Source of the DNA: Ignelater luminosus
Taxonomy: Eukaryota; Arthropoda; Insecta; Coleoptera; Elateridae
Length of the DNA: 64,000 nt
Assembly: GCA_011009095.1 (NCBI GenBank)
Contig: VTPC01000819.1
Coordinates: forward strand, 1 to 64,000
Reading direction: 5' to 3'
The position numbers and the translations under genes were made by a program. The notes under the pieces are model-generated. The model made no database searches. It saw only the letters and a list, made by a program, of their open reading frames with translations, and was not told where the DNA came from. Below, piece by piece: positions 1 through 13,473 of this stretch. The stretch's first letter is position 1. Every line of letters starts with the position of its first letter.

Positions 1-3000
1 ATTTTCCAGATTTATCTCGTTGTTGTTGTTGTTTGATTCCATCAAACTAAAAGATTTTTAAACATGATAAGAGTCTCTAAGGCGAATAATTTAAATTTGG
101 TGTAATAAAAATAAATAAAAAGTAAAAGTGTTTTTGAGTTTGTTAATGGTGTTACAACCGAAAACAAAAAAAAAGATTATATTGTAAGTTTATTAGTGAA
201 GTTCAGCGGTCACTCAAAACGACGAACAGCTTTTAAATCGACTTTTGAGTTGATAGTGAGTGTCAAAATACCGTTCTTAATCAACAATAGAAAAATGTTA
301 TCAAGTGTCGTCAACACAGCCTTCTTTAGGACGAAAGTTTTTTAAAAGCAGCAAACATCTTGGCTTGATTGAAAATACAATTCTATTTTATTCATTACCC
401 CGAACATTCAAATAAAAGAAATTTGAGGTTATACAATTTTATTAAAACTACATAGAAATAACTAGAAATATCAAACATACAACATTTTAAATTATCTGTT
501 ATTTGATGGAAAATCATAGAGTTCGTCTAATTTAAAAATTAAATGGATCATAACCAAAAAAATCTTCATGTAAACTAGATAAAATATTGGGAAATTTCCA
601 ATAAAACAAAAAAAATTGAAGATTAAAGTAACATGCTTTGAAAAGAAACAAAAATAATTATACTAAACAAAAAATTAAAATTGCGTGATACGTCTAGACA
701 GATATAAAAGGTCAATATTAGTAATAAAAGGTAAAATGACAATTTCGGTTGATTTGATATAAAAGCTGATAAATAAAATGGGAAAATGCACGGAAACCAT
801 TACTGTTATGTCATTAGAAAGTAAATTACCAAACATGAAGTGCCTACTACATTTTCCTTTCCAAAGAGAATTTTATTGTAAAAGGAAAATTGAACGAAAG
901 AAAACTGAGTTTCTTCAATCCTTTTCTGATGAATACTTACACTGTTCATTAAAGGGTAGGTCTACTAATTTACATTTACATTAGATATATGATACAGCTT
1001 GAAATTTTGGTCCAAGAGAGATTTTAAATAATTAAGACTAGTGTAAGTGCTTTCTGAACTCAAACTAATTTATAATTTACACCATGCTCCTGGCCTTTAA
1101 GAGATATCTTCCTAACACCGATTTTCTGGCTGTATTATGTGAGCGTAACAAAACATTAACTGAATGAACAACTTTCAAACTCAACAATGCAATACAAACA
1201 GTTTGAGTAACAAATAGTTAAGTTATCTGTTTTAGACTTTTGGAACCTTTTCCACTGCAGTTCTCTTGACCTCCCACATTAACATTCAGGTGATGCGTTA
1301 ACGCGTAGGGGTGGATTTGAACTTTAACGGAGCAACTGCGCAGTTGGAAATCAAATTCGCAAGTAACGAAATTAAGAAGTTAAAACTATCGATCAAGTTC
1401 GACACTAGCAATTTCATGTTGAGAATGGGAGTTGACTTTCACATTGCGAAGGTAACTAAATTTTATGAAGAGAATGCAAACGTCGGCGTCGTATGAATTT
1501 GGTTGTTTGACAAATCAATCAAAACTGAATTTTTCAGTATTCATAATAATTGTAGGCGTCTAAAGCGCTCAAAGGTCAATAAACTAATTAAAAGTAATTG
1601 GAGGCGATTCAGTCGTTTTTAAATATTCACAGAAAGGAAGTGGGCACAAAATCATTTCCCCACATGATAAAAGTTTCCGTTTAGTTAATAGTTATGGAAT
1701 TTAATTTCCTAAACGATTTACTACCAAAATGTCTGGAAATGTATGCTCTTACAGATAAATTTGTCAACATTCTCATTTTGAAAATTGGAAGCAATTAAAT
1801 AGATATTTATAAAATTAAAGTCAATCTAAAAAACCGTTTATCCTAACATCTTTTAAGTACTTCTATTAGTCTAAAAACAATTTGTACGTTGTCAGAACTT
1901 GTTTCTTTGTTTGAGAGCGAAACGCTAAGCCTGATATTCCTTAAGGAAAGGTAAAACTAAAAACCACAACTGTGTTTTAAGTTATGAGTTTTGCATCTTT
2001 GTCAACCCTCCTGCCGTAATTAGGAATTTTTGTTATGTTCTTAGCTACACTATACGTGACAAAACTAGAGAATTAGGTTGTTTTTGAAAGGCTTAGAAGT
2101 ACAAAAGATTTAGTAGCACAAAATGCGGATACTCCTAGTCGTATCCTTTCTGTTATCTCTAAACTATGTTAATTTGAAACTCGACAAAACAGTTCATTAC
2201 TAAATACATTTTTAGTTCAGAATAAATGTTAACCGTGATATTAATGTGTCTAAGAATTTCTCCATTCTTTTTTAGGCTTCTCTTAATTTATCTTTTTCTA
2301 AAACAAAAGAAAAATTGTAAAATTTCAGTATTATAGGCTTGTAGCTCATAAACAAAATTATTATAATAGTTACTTCTATTTTGGAGATTTTCTATAGTTA
2401 AGAAATCTATTTTCAGTTGTCAGAACTGTTAATCAAATTTAAAATTTTAGATTAACACAAACATTGTATGCAATATGACCAAAATGTTTCATCTTTCGTC
2501 TTTAAAAATGTTGCTGGTTCTCAATTTTTTATTTGCATCACAATGATGGTAAATATAGTATCGCTACCAAAATTAAAAGAGTACTGTTTTTCTGCCATTT
2601 AAAATTTAATCTTTAGCGCCAAATATAACCTGATAAAATTCTTCTCTTCCATCTTTCAGAATACGTAATTTTCACAAGCCTGCATTTGTTTGGTTGTTGT
2701 TAGTAGTAGACTGCCAAAAAAGTAGCCTTCAGATCACAGACAGTTGTCTGTTTTTTTTCTTTGAGGAAAACAAACCAAACTCATTTCATGTTCGATTATA
2801 GCTAAGAATAAAAATCAATGGAGAACGAAGGCCCGCTATAGGCCGCCACCAAAGGTGATTTGTTGTCAAAGCACGACTGCGTTCTATTATAATTGTTAAG
2901 TTAATCAAGGACGTAAGTGGCCTGTCGATAGTAAAAGCTCTATTATTTTCTAAACAAACAATGCAGTGTGGCTGCCCTACTGTCACCAACAAACCAAGTT

Positions 3001-6000
3001 TATCTCGGCACCATTCTCCGTTTCCGAGGCATAAACAAAAATTGAAAAGCAAAAGAAGTCATTTCGCTACCACTATCAAGTTTTGTCCTCATACGACAAT
3101 TCGCTCCCGAGCTATGGGATATCTGTCTGTTGCTGTGCTAAAGGAAAAACTAGCCATTCTTAAATTTCGTATTTATTTTCATGGGTCATTCAAGAACTAG
3201 ATCAAACTCAACTAACTTAACTAAGGGCCAAAACCCACAGGAATTTTGAGAAACAACTTCTAATTTGCATTAAAAGAGAAAAAACCAAGCAAAATGCAAC
3301 AGCCTTTTTGCATTTTAGTAAAATAACTTCTTGTAACGTAACAATTTACCAATACCTAACTGTAAGTAAGGGCAGAAGCACTTTCAATGAGTCTTATTAT
3401 CTTTGCCCTACTTTGGCCAAACCTAGAAAAAAATACAAGAAGTTTTAAACAGAAACATTCTACTACAAACAACGGTCAAAATAATCTATCTAAGAGTGCT
3501 TGTCCCCTGCAATGTACAAAACGCTCTTGTCCTGAAACAAGTTCTGGACACAGAACACATTTCTGCAAAGACGGTCAGTAATGGATCTATCAAAAACTAA
3601 TGAAACTTGAAGTTTGAGGTCTCAACATACTTTGCACTTCTCGTTAATTGGTACCAAACAAATCCACTTATCTCAGACAGCTAGACATTGACAACTTAAA
3701 GTTATAAATTTATTTAATATTTAAAATTTAAAGAAAAAGATAGTTGGAGATGATTAAACATTGGCACTGATAAGCAAGCTTTCACCATAAAGACACGATA
3801 CAAACACTTTTAATTTTTTTTAATACTTATATGGCTAATATTTCTCAAGATTATTAAACCTCTCTGAACTTCTAATGGAGTGTTACACTGTAACAAATTT
3901 TATTTTGAAATACCTTGTACATTTGAAATATTTATATTTCAATTCAGTCCTCCTAGTGACATCTAGTAATTAAAATGAATATTATGTGGAAATGCGTTAC
4001 TTTACCAGCCCTTTGTATGAACCATTTAACACTGTCTTTTCGATCAAGTTCTCGCTGCAAGTTAGATGTCCTTTTGTGCCGCGTCAATTAAATTTTCAGG
4101 TAAATCAGCCTTTGCATTCATCTTATTTTGTCTAATCCTTTGATTATTTCTATAGGATTGTCTTTTCTCGTTTTTACCATATCGTCAATTATCGTTTTCT
4201 CTCTTTTTTCTATTTATTACCAAATTGATTATAATTTTGCTGTTAATACGACTACAAGGGCGGGGTCGCCATCTTGATCTATGTTTTATAATTGGACCAT
4301 AATTCAATTATCAATCTGTTATTAAGAATTGGTTTATGGAATATCCCTTTACGCTGCTGGTGACCGTCTCAATTCAAAATTTAGGATCAAGATAGTCCTT
4401 ATCTACTACACAGAATATAGTACAAGACAAAGCAAGCAATTTATTGAAATTTACTTAGGTGAATACTGTCTTTTAAGCTTCTGTGTTATTAGATTAAAAT
4501 TTACTTGAATATTAATAGAATTCAGTTCTTTTATCTTATGGTAAGGTTATTGTTTGACCTTGACCTTTACTGTAAAGTAAGCTTTTATTCGTAATAGTTG
4601 TAATTGTTCTTACATATTATTTTTCTTGAATACATCTTTGTTTTAATGAGATTAGAGAATCTATTCAAATTTATTCAACAAAGTTTAATTAATAATTTTT
4701 GTGTGTTTATCATAATTTGATTCAGTTTCTAAAAATTTTGATTTATTGTTATTCATTTTTTTATGATAGTAATGTTGTTATAAAGGCCTTCAAGGGTTAC
4801 TATTTTGCATTATTAAATTAATCATTGCCATTGAAACAATATCATTTAAATGTTTTGTTCTTTCATTCTTAGGTGTCTAAGGCTGGTTGGATTATAATTA
4901 GATATTATTATTATTATATATTTTGCCTTTTTATTTTACTGAGAGAGTACCAAGCTCTTTGGAATATCTTTATCGTGCTGGTGCTTGGAGTTTGGTTTCC
5001 CTCCTTTTTCCAAACTACACCAAGGCAGGTTACTTGTGTTTCGACAATAAAATTCCTTCCAATTTAACAAAAAAAAAGACGGGTGGCATCCCTAATTACA
5101 TCAGAGCAGAAGGTTTCCACGATTTTTTAGAATTCGATAAGGATCTTGGGGCTTCACCTTAAGTAAACTAAAATCTTTTTAAGCTTAAAACTGCTACAAG
5201 AGAGCAGTACACATTTTGATCTACTTCATCAGTTCTGTTTCTTCTAAAAGCCATAATGTTATAGAATTACTACAAAAGTTTTCATTTTTAGCAAAAATTA
5301 TTTAATTCAGTAAAATTGAACAAAAACCCAAATAAGAGCAGAGTATGGCAATGTTATTCTATACAAAATACTTCCAGATTAACAAACAAACTGCTCGTTC
5401 AAGCTTATTTACTGGACATTTTGATATGCTACATACATAGTGGTCAGTTCATATTGTGAAATTAGATAGTGCTTTTACGATACAATATAGCATTTTGTTA
5501 TAAGTTTTTACTTAGCCTAGTACATATTAAATAGTAAGAAATAAATTTTGGAATTAATTTTTGTTGCTGGTAACTGTAAATTGCAATTTTAAACAAATTT
5601 TGCCCACGTTTCTCAAAGCAAATGGTTGGTAAAAAATACAAAAAAGTATTCTTTGTCTTTTCTGTAGCAAGGTTGCACCAAAGACAACAAATCAGCAGAT
5701 TCGATAACAGAAGACTTTAGAGAAGGAAAACATAGAGACAGATAAATAGAGTAGACTTTAACAATACATTTTTTATGAGTCATACAGTATTTGTTAATGC
5801 TGCTATTTAAGATTTCTATTCCATGTTCATTTATTTTGAACAATTATTTTGCAAACCTTATTCTCTTAGCTGTTTCAGCTCCTTCAAAATCTATCTCTAA
5901 TATTCTGCGTTTTTTTCAAATGTATTGCACCGTTTTTTGAAAACCATTCTTTTAGTAAGATGACTTTCTATAAGCTTTTTACTAGTTGTTTCTTTACCTT

Positions 6001-7278
6001 TCACAGTTATCAACTCATAAGGTGTTCTAGATCATTTTTCTCTATATTGCAGTATTTTATTATACAAGGGTTTATTGCTTACTTCATGTTTTCTCCATTT
6101 TATTATATCTTATTCCATTTTTTTTCAATTTTTGGAGAGCCACGTCCTGTGATATTTCCACTTTATTCTCTTTGTTTCAATGCTTTTCATTTTGATAAGT
6201 TTAGCTAACTAATAAAATTTGATTCATTCTGAGTTTCATAACTTCTTTCTTTTAATAGCCCAGTCTGTCCAATTATCTTTTTATATTTCTCACAACTTTG
6301 ATAATCGTGTTCATCACTAACTTGCAACTTATGAAACTGAATCACGTTTCCTCGCTGGTATAGATGAATGGGCACTTTTCCATTCTTCTTGCTACAGTGC
6401 TTCGTTCAATAGCTTTCCGATTTACACTTCTATATTTTTATTTATGTTTTATATCTTTGCTAGTCAATGTGTTTGGTCTCCAACAGCTTTTTTTATCTTT
6501 TTCTGTTTCTGACTTCTAGCCAAAGGTAGTGTCCTAATTACTTGGTTAACACTTTCTAGACCTTTTTTGCCATTTTTCCAATATCCAGGTTAACTTTGAT
6601 ACCTAATATATATTAATTCTGTTCTACACCATATGATGCCTTTTATTCAAATCTATAGAGGGTTCTTCTGAACTCATATTAGTTATTAGTAGCTAACCAA
6701 TGCAATGTTGTAGATACTCTATTTCGTACCTTTTAGAAGTAATCTAAATCAAAACAACATTTCACTCAAGCAATCGGCGAAACAATTGCAAAATAGATCG
6801 TGTATTGTAGATAGACTACGGGTATTCAATCAAAACAACGAATTAATACTTCAAGTTTACTATTTGTAGTTTTACAGGAGAGGTCAGAATGTAAACAATC
6901 TCTTTTGTACTCTCCTATTCAAAATGACATTTTTGAGAAAAGTAATTACAATATTGTTAGATCACCAAATAATCAACCTACAACGTCTAGTTTCTAAAAA
7001 AAACCAATTTGTGAGGGATTGCCATCACTATTTTCATACTCAAACAGCTCTTTTTACTATCTTGGACTTAGCTCTCTACCATCCTTTAAAAGTTAAAACT
7101 GTACATATTTCTAACTAAACAGTTTCTTTCAGATTATAGTTATCGCTTGGTGTGGCATTTTTAATTTCTGAATGTCGACTATTGACTTCCACTTCAGGTG
7201 CGAATTTTTACTGCAGAAAACACCATGTATGACACTTCCTAGTCTAGAAAAAAATCAGGACAAACATTTAGATGCCGT
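1..7278. other. AT-rich noncoding stretch, no recognisable gene
   Basis: No open frame here resembles a known family and no convincing exon was found. Open frames of 60-90 codons are scattered on both strands, as expected by chance in AT-rich DNA. Two places stand out. Around 2,786-3,200 the base composition is less AT-biased and frames of 88 (minus) and 79 (plus) codons overlap. At 4,923-5,162 there is a 79-codon plus-strand frame with an ordinary amino-acid mix but no ATG start. Neither is recognised. A short TTG run lies at about 21-34. I read this as intronic or intergenic DNA. Confidence 0.6.
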
Positions 7279-7512
7279 GTAACGTGAAAAAGAGGCTTAA
7301 TTTCCGTATAAGTCAGAAATCGGAAGATGTTCAATCCCGTAGCTCCAAGCCGAAGATGGGTGTGGTTCAAAGATGGTGAATAACTCAGATAATTGCGTTC
7401 TTACCTAAACCTAAAGCTTCAATTTCAACTAAAAAGCCTAAATAAAATACCTAAAGGGCACCAGAAAACAGTAAAGCTAAACTTTCACATCGACAAACAT
7501 CCTGTATATAGG
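7279..7512 (+). repeat. ~250 bp dispersed repeat, copy A (degenerate)
   Basis: First of four related copies in the window; the others are at 37,791-38,041 (minus), 42,961-43,217 and 57,826-58,072. It starts with GTAACGTGAAAAAGAGGC, carries the diagnostic block GATGTTCAATCCCGTAGCTC near 7,327-7,346, then GAAGATGGGTGTGGTTCAAA, and ends in a CATCCTGTATATAGG tail. The 5' inverted repeat seen in copies C and D has decayed here. Similarity to the other copies is interrupted by indels. No coding function is recognised. It is probably a non-autonomous mobile element. Confidence 0.7.
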
Positions 7513-8847
7513 GGTCCACTTCATAAACATCGTGTATATAAAAAGTTGAAAGTCATGTCCTGTTGTCGCATTGTATTCTCTCTAATTACCAGGGAACCCA
7601 CATTGGCTCCATTACGTAACAGAAAATAAACATTATAACTAAAACTACAGCCTCTCTCTCGTTTTCCAAAACTGAAAATAATTCTTTACAGTTTTTATAT
7701 ACAGAAATAAATAATGTCTTTGCTATTGAAAGTCAGGATTCCAAAGATACGATACCTAAATATAATTTAGAAAAAAAACAAAGCTTATATAAATAAAAGC
7801 ACCAAGGTTAAACTACATACATATCGAGTTTATTTTCATACTTTTGAATAAATGAAACATCTGTATAAGAAAGGTATATTAAAATGACATAATTAAATAA
7901 AAAGAGTTAATCCTCTGCAAACATTAAATAAAAGAATGACGTTATTGCATAAAATTGGATCTGAAAGATCCGTTTCACACCTACGTTTAAAAGTCTTTAA
8001 AACAACACAAAAGAATCAATAAATAAACATTTCATGAAGCAAAATTAAACATTATTTAAAACCATTTAAATATATAAAACTGCATCTATTATTTTAAGCA
8101 AAAAGGTCAAAAGATTATTTTAAAATTGAAACAACCTAATTTAGCCTAAATTTTCCGGAAAAAGTTACAATATAAAAATACCTTACCTAATATTTGAAAG
8201 TTTCATTATTCTTGCGATAAATACCCAAAATACTTAAAAAAAAGAAAATCAATAAGATATAAATAAATGCTTAATAGGGAAAACATTTTATCTTGCTCTA
8301 ACCAGGAGGATTCTTGAATTCCTGTAACATTTTACAGTTGACGGTAAGATCCATAAAATATCAAACGACGAAAAGGCGTGATCACATCCACAATAAATTT
8401 TAAAAATACTTAAGTCTCCACATAAAACAAAACTTTAATTTTGACTGAGAGAATACCATTTTTCCATCGGTCACTAATGACGATATGATAATTTCGCAAA
8501 ACGGAGAATGCGACAAAAATACTAAATTCCTGGTCAACACACAACATTTCTTTTCTCGGAGAACCGACGGCAACTAAATTGCAAATGAAGAAAATTGTTG
8601 CTAGCGCACAAAACAAAAAAGGTGATTTTTATTGGAACTACACCGCGGTGATGAAGAGAAAGTTTACTAAACTCGCTATAACAGCACGATCCCCATTAAG
8701 GGCTGCGACTATGTTAAATCGCAAACAAAAAAAAATGTAAGAGTTTTTATTCTTTACACGTGAATTCACCGCTTGATTCGACAAGAATGTCGTATTGTCT
8801 CTCCAGAAAAACACCATAACATACAAAACTTAAACTGTCGAACTTAC
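7513..8847. other. AT-rich noncoding stretch
   Basis: No gene recognised. A possible 46-bp minus-strand exon with a T-rich acceptor lies near 8,185-8,230 and is followed by a GTAAGG donor-like site, but its frames carry no recognisable sequence and I do not call it. Confidence 0.4.
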
Positions 8848-8947
8848 GGTAAATTCATTTGTTAATTTAAACATATAGAGCGGCTCGGCCTGGCGGCCGA
8901 AAACGGTCTCGCTTGCCGCTAGCCAAACTGACACTCTCTGAGGGACG
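8848..8947 (-). other. Candidate 100-bp host exon (unidentified)
   Basis: This short segment is strikingly GC-richer than its surroundings. Read on the minus strand it is preceded by an acceptor-like AAAAAATTTTAG and followed by a consensus donor ACC|GTAAGT (intron begins at 8,847). Taking one base to finish an incoming codon, the remaining 99 bases are open for 33 codons, starting VPQRVSVWLAASETVF. A second frame is open for most of the segment, as GC-rich DNA tends to be, so coding status is uncertain. It could instead be a 5' untranslated exon or a promoter-proximal element. I do not recognise the peptide. The strand agrees with the better-supported exon at 45,936-46,021, but the splice phases (that exon leaves one base, this one supplies one) do not allow a direct join. 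Confidence 0.3.
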
Positions 8948-11900
8948 CTAAAATTTTTTACACATCAAATGATTCAAGGTAATAAAGAAACCATTGCGAC
9001 ACTGAGTATGTTATTAATCATGAAAACGTTTTAACCCTTGAAGTGCAGATATGAACCAGACTTTCTTACGAATATAAAAATGCTGAAGCGTAAACAAAAT
9101 TTCTACGAACTGATAAACTATAAAAATGTTTAGACATCTACGAAACGATTTTATATTGAAATAAAGCACGTACATGGTGATTATAACTTTAACGAACCTT
9201 GAACAAAATATCTTTTAACAATATAAATAACTCAATAAACGTTTTAAAATGAAATGAAGTAATAAATTTGTACGAAATGGAAATACTTAAACGAAATTTG
9301 AAGGAGAATCCGGATCCGCAATATTAGAAAATGGTATTACAGCCGACCACTTCTTGGAATTACTCTTTTCGTCTGAAATCACCAATTTACTTCTGAATAC
9401 TTCTGCGTCTATGTTAGATTAAACGACAACAACAAGGCTATAGAAGCCTCTATGTATCTGAGATTTGCAAGTATCGATAGAGATTGTCATTTATTGAGTC
9501 TTGACATTAAACCAGCATTACTTACAAGAAACATATGATGTTAAAGGAAATACTTACGAATTATGTAAAAGTGTTGCCCACAACTTCTAGCACTTTAGGA
9601 TTAAGATCAACTCACTCAAGATAATTGTTACATCAACCAAAGATTGCTCAAAATATTACGGTATTGGTATCTTGGAGAACTTTTGGTTCTGCAAACTGGC
9701 CACATTTCACTTTTTTTCTCTTAAAGTAAGCCTTTAGGTTGTTCAGCATTGAAATCAATGAACAAATTCTGTTCCGAATACAATCTCTACTTCAGTGTGG
9801 CTTATATCAATATTTACTTAGTGTGGAACTTCAAAATAAAGCTTTGGCTACATTGCTCAATTCTTATTAAAATGGTAAAATGAAGATTCTTACGCAAATT
9901 GTCTAAGAAAAAATAATATATTAATGAAGCTAAAAACAAACCAAAACGTCGAGTAGATGCTGTGTACCAAGGCATTTTGTAATTATCGTTTTAGAAATCT
10001 TCTAAAGAAAACTAATTTCGGATATTAAACGAAAGACTCATTGAGAAAGAGTTATTTCAATTTCTTTGCAATATCAAAGAGTCAAATAGAACAACTGGAT
10101 TTTGATTTGGCAATCAAAATTTTAACTCTTTCTAGAGCAAATAAAACTATTATCGAAAATGTTAGATGGTATCACATAGAGAATATTAAGATTAAAAGAC
10201 TGTTTTTATTTGTTTTACTCTCGCGATAAAGTGATCAATACTTCTGGTATCAGCAGAGCTTTTGTTTAAAACCAATTGGTTGTAACAGTTTTTAAATAAA
10301 TAAATTAATAAAAAGTTTTTTCTTGTTGAACCCTGTATATATTGATTTTAAACGATTAATATTTTATTAGAGAATAACATGGTAAATGCTGACCATGATT
10401 CTTATCATTTGCCCTTTGGTCTCATGTAATAATGCTGCGTAGAGGTGATTTATCCTCAATAAAGCATTACAAAAATGAAACTATTAAAACACAATAAAAC
10501 ATAAAAGTATTTAGTTCGAGAACCCCTTAAAAAGCATTAGCATTAGAAGCATTAGCTAAACAAAGTTTTAAAAAGTAGGAACTAGAAAAACTAAATAGAA
10601 AAATGCGGATGTAATAATATTATAATTTGGTAAAGTAAAACACAAAAATGCTTTTAAGTAAAATATTCTGAAAGTGTGTGTACCTACCTGTTTGTAATTC
10701 CAACCAACACATGCCCGTTTTCAAGGAAACTAAATATATGTGTGTGTGCAAGGGGTAATTCGCGTCATTCGTAATACCCAAATAAATTTAGCGAAAGTAT
10801 AAAGAAACCTTTAATATTCGATAAAAGGAACATAATGTATGTAAGGTTTAATATTTCCACCATATACTCACTTTCGGTAATTATTTTGAGAGCTTTTATG
10901 AAAGGAGAGTGGGAAGGGTAGGGTTAGCTAATAATTCCATCCACGTTAAAATATGCACAGGGCTTCGTCCGTCTTAATAAATTATTTTCATCTCGCCGGT
11001 TATAATCTCGGTAAATTATTTCGAATTCCCTTCGTTGTTTTAATTCGTTTTGCAAGGGTGCTTTGCAGAATCATTTATAAGTTTGCTTTGAATAACAGTA
11101 GACTCTCGTTTTGATTTGCACATAATTATAAGTTTTTTACCTGCATTAGAGGATTTGCCGAAATTTTTAAAAGCGCTCATTATAAAATAAAACTTAATGA
11201 GCTAAAAGTGTTTTATGGTCTTAAGAATAATTGTTTCGGTAGTTTAAACGCGTATAGTGTCAACTTACGAACTACAATAAGTTTTAAACCAAAAATTATT
11301 ATTGTTATTACAGAGTGTACTTAGCTGTAACCACATAATGTGAGCGTTTAATGAGCGAACTACAAACGAAACCGTTTACGTCTCGAGTTTAACCATTAAC
11401 CTAATGTAAGTCGAGAATAGCTATATGAAATTACTGCGTGTTTTACTTTTATCTACTCGAAACTTCCTAGAAAAACACAGCGCACCTAAAGAATTACAAC
11501 ACAGAAAAATCTGACCCATCTTTTCTGCAAGACAACCATCTATGCCAAATCCAGATATCTGTAAGGAATAAAAAAGAAATGCCAACACAACTTCCCTTAA
11601 CGATTATCTTGCGTTTCCTTATAACAAGATGGTATATAACTCACACCCATCATGATATTCGGCGAGAGAGAGCAAAGGCGTGTAACGATTTCTTGCAACC
11701 CTAGTAAATTGGTGGCGTTACCACCGTGTTTCATATCGTATAAAACGTAGACGGTAAAAATCCGTATTATATCATGTGCTGAAATAACAAGCAGAAACAG
11801 CCTCTTAATTTGGTGAGTTGAAGTTTACCGCGCCCCCTTTCACTATTACTTATGTCTATGTTCTCTGTAGTGTGTAACTCACACCCTTGACCTGATTTTA

Positions 11901-13473
11901 TCGTTAAGGGTACTGACGTATGAGAAAGCAGGAGGTTGTTACAAGAAAACTAGTAACTTTGGTTTGAGGTTTGATTTCAACTGGTTTTTATTTGAAAAAA
12001 AACACTCACTTTAATTACTTGTTCTTGTTAAAACTGTTTGAAGGTATTTACGAGATCGTTTAATTAATTTTACATAAATTTTAATAAAACATTTTGTCTT
12101 GGGAGTAATTTAATTCGGGTTATAAAAGTTTACTTTGGTTGATTACTAACGTAATTATATGACAAACTTAAAAAGAAATTCAGAAACTTCAATCAATTAA
12201 AACTTTCTTCAACAGATTACCAAGGTGTAGATTTGGTTAAGGGTATTTCATTTTTATTTTCAAAAATGATAAACTAAATGTACATTTTGGTTGTGGATAT
12301 TAAGTGGCGTGAGTTTTCAAAATTGTTTCATTGAGGTATAGTGTGAAGCTAAATGAATGAACCACTCACAAAAAAAGTTGTTTGTGGTATCAATTAAAAA
12401 AACAACTTAAACAAAATGTTTACGGCAACAACTTGCACAGAAATTTTAGTGAAGGAAAAAATTTTTATAGATGATACGTAAAAAATAAACTTGAAAACCG
12501 CCGTCGGTAAAACCGAACATGAACAGGTGATGCGAGTGTTTAGCAAACATTCAAACTTGTAATAGAAATAACTGATGCATGAGATAAATATGGTTGGGGA
12601 ATAGGCAAATGTTTAATTCATCATTTACACTTGATTACTGCTGAATAAATATCACGGCTGCCAAAAGATTATCAAATAACGTCGTTTGTAAAGCTGAAAA
12701 GTTTTTACGACTAAAATGTAGTTACCTTTGCACAACATAACAGAAAAAATATAAAAACTTTTAAAATACTTAATTAATAACTTGTAACAGCCCCAAAGGC
12801 CCTAAGCAGAAACTAGCCAGTTTATTAGTCTCTTAAGATGTGTCATAGTATGGACGATATTTCATGCGCTACGCTGCGCGCTGCAGCAAAGAAAAGAAAA
12901 GTTTGGAGAAGTTGATAAAAAGATTAATACTCATGTTATATTCATGACATTTTAAGTCATGTGTGATAAATACGGATAGTGTATGCGACAGTTGGAAGTG
13001 GACTCTTCATTGACATTCTACTATTGTATATATAGCTAAATGATTTACCAAATTGCGGTTATTTTAGTCAAATCTAAACTGCTACTGTACATATTTGTAT
13101 ACTTTTAAGAGTGATCTAACTAGTTTTCTTATGAATTGCTTTTCTTCTATTGTTCATTATCAATCATCATTATCGAGTTTATTCAAGAATTACTCCCTAC
13201 TTAGAAAAATATAAAAAACATTTTTATTTTGCATCTTTCTTACAGAAAGCAAATCAGTCATGGTAACAGGAAAGGTTTTTTGCTGAGCAGCTAATAATAA
13301 TGTGTTGCTAGTTGCTAACCTTTGCCGCAGTAAGACATATTTTTCATTTGCTCTGTGTTATGTGTTTGTTTTATCATACTGTGCTATTTCTTTAAAATCA
13401 ATTAAATAAATTTATGAATTAATAAATATTTAGAAATAGTTTTGATAATGGAAGAACGCAAAAAATATCAGCA
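8948..13473. other. AT-rich noncoding stretch with a few GC-richer islets
   Basis: No gene recognised. An ACCCTGTATATA motif at about 10,333-10,345 resembles the end of the MITE-type repeats found elsewhere in this window. The 10,900-11,100 and 11,620-11,840 intervals are less AT-biased. The second contains a TATAAAA at about 11,737 and a GGTGAGTT donor-like site at about 11,812 on the plus strand, and the dodecamer TAACTCACACCC occurs twice (about 11,637 and 11,874). These could be host regulatory sequence, but nothing proves it. The 5' untranslated region of the retrotransposon that follows probably starts somewhere after 13,200; its exact boundary is not visible. Confidence 0.4.

Noticed and set aside
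778..984. 68-codon plus-strand open frame
   Set aside because: AT-rich, no family resemblance, no splice context; expected by chance.
4923..5162. 79-codon plus-strand frame with ordinary amino-acid mix
   Set aside because: Starts at TTG, lacks ATG context and recognisable domains; a preceding TTCTTAG acceptor exists in the other frame but no donor follows. Left as unassigned.
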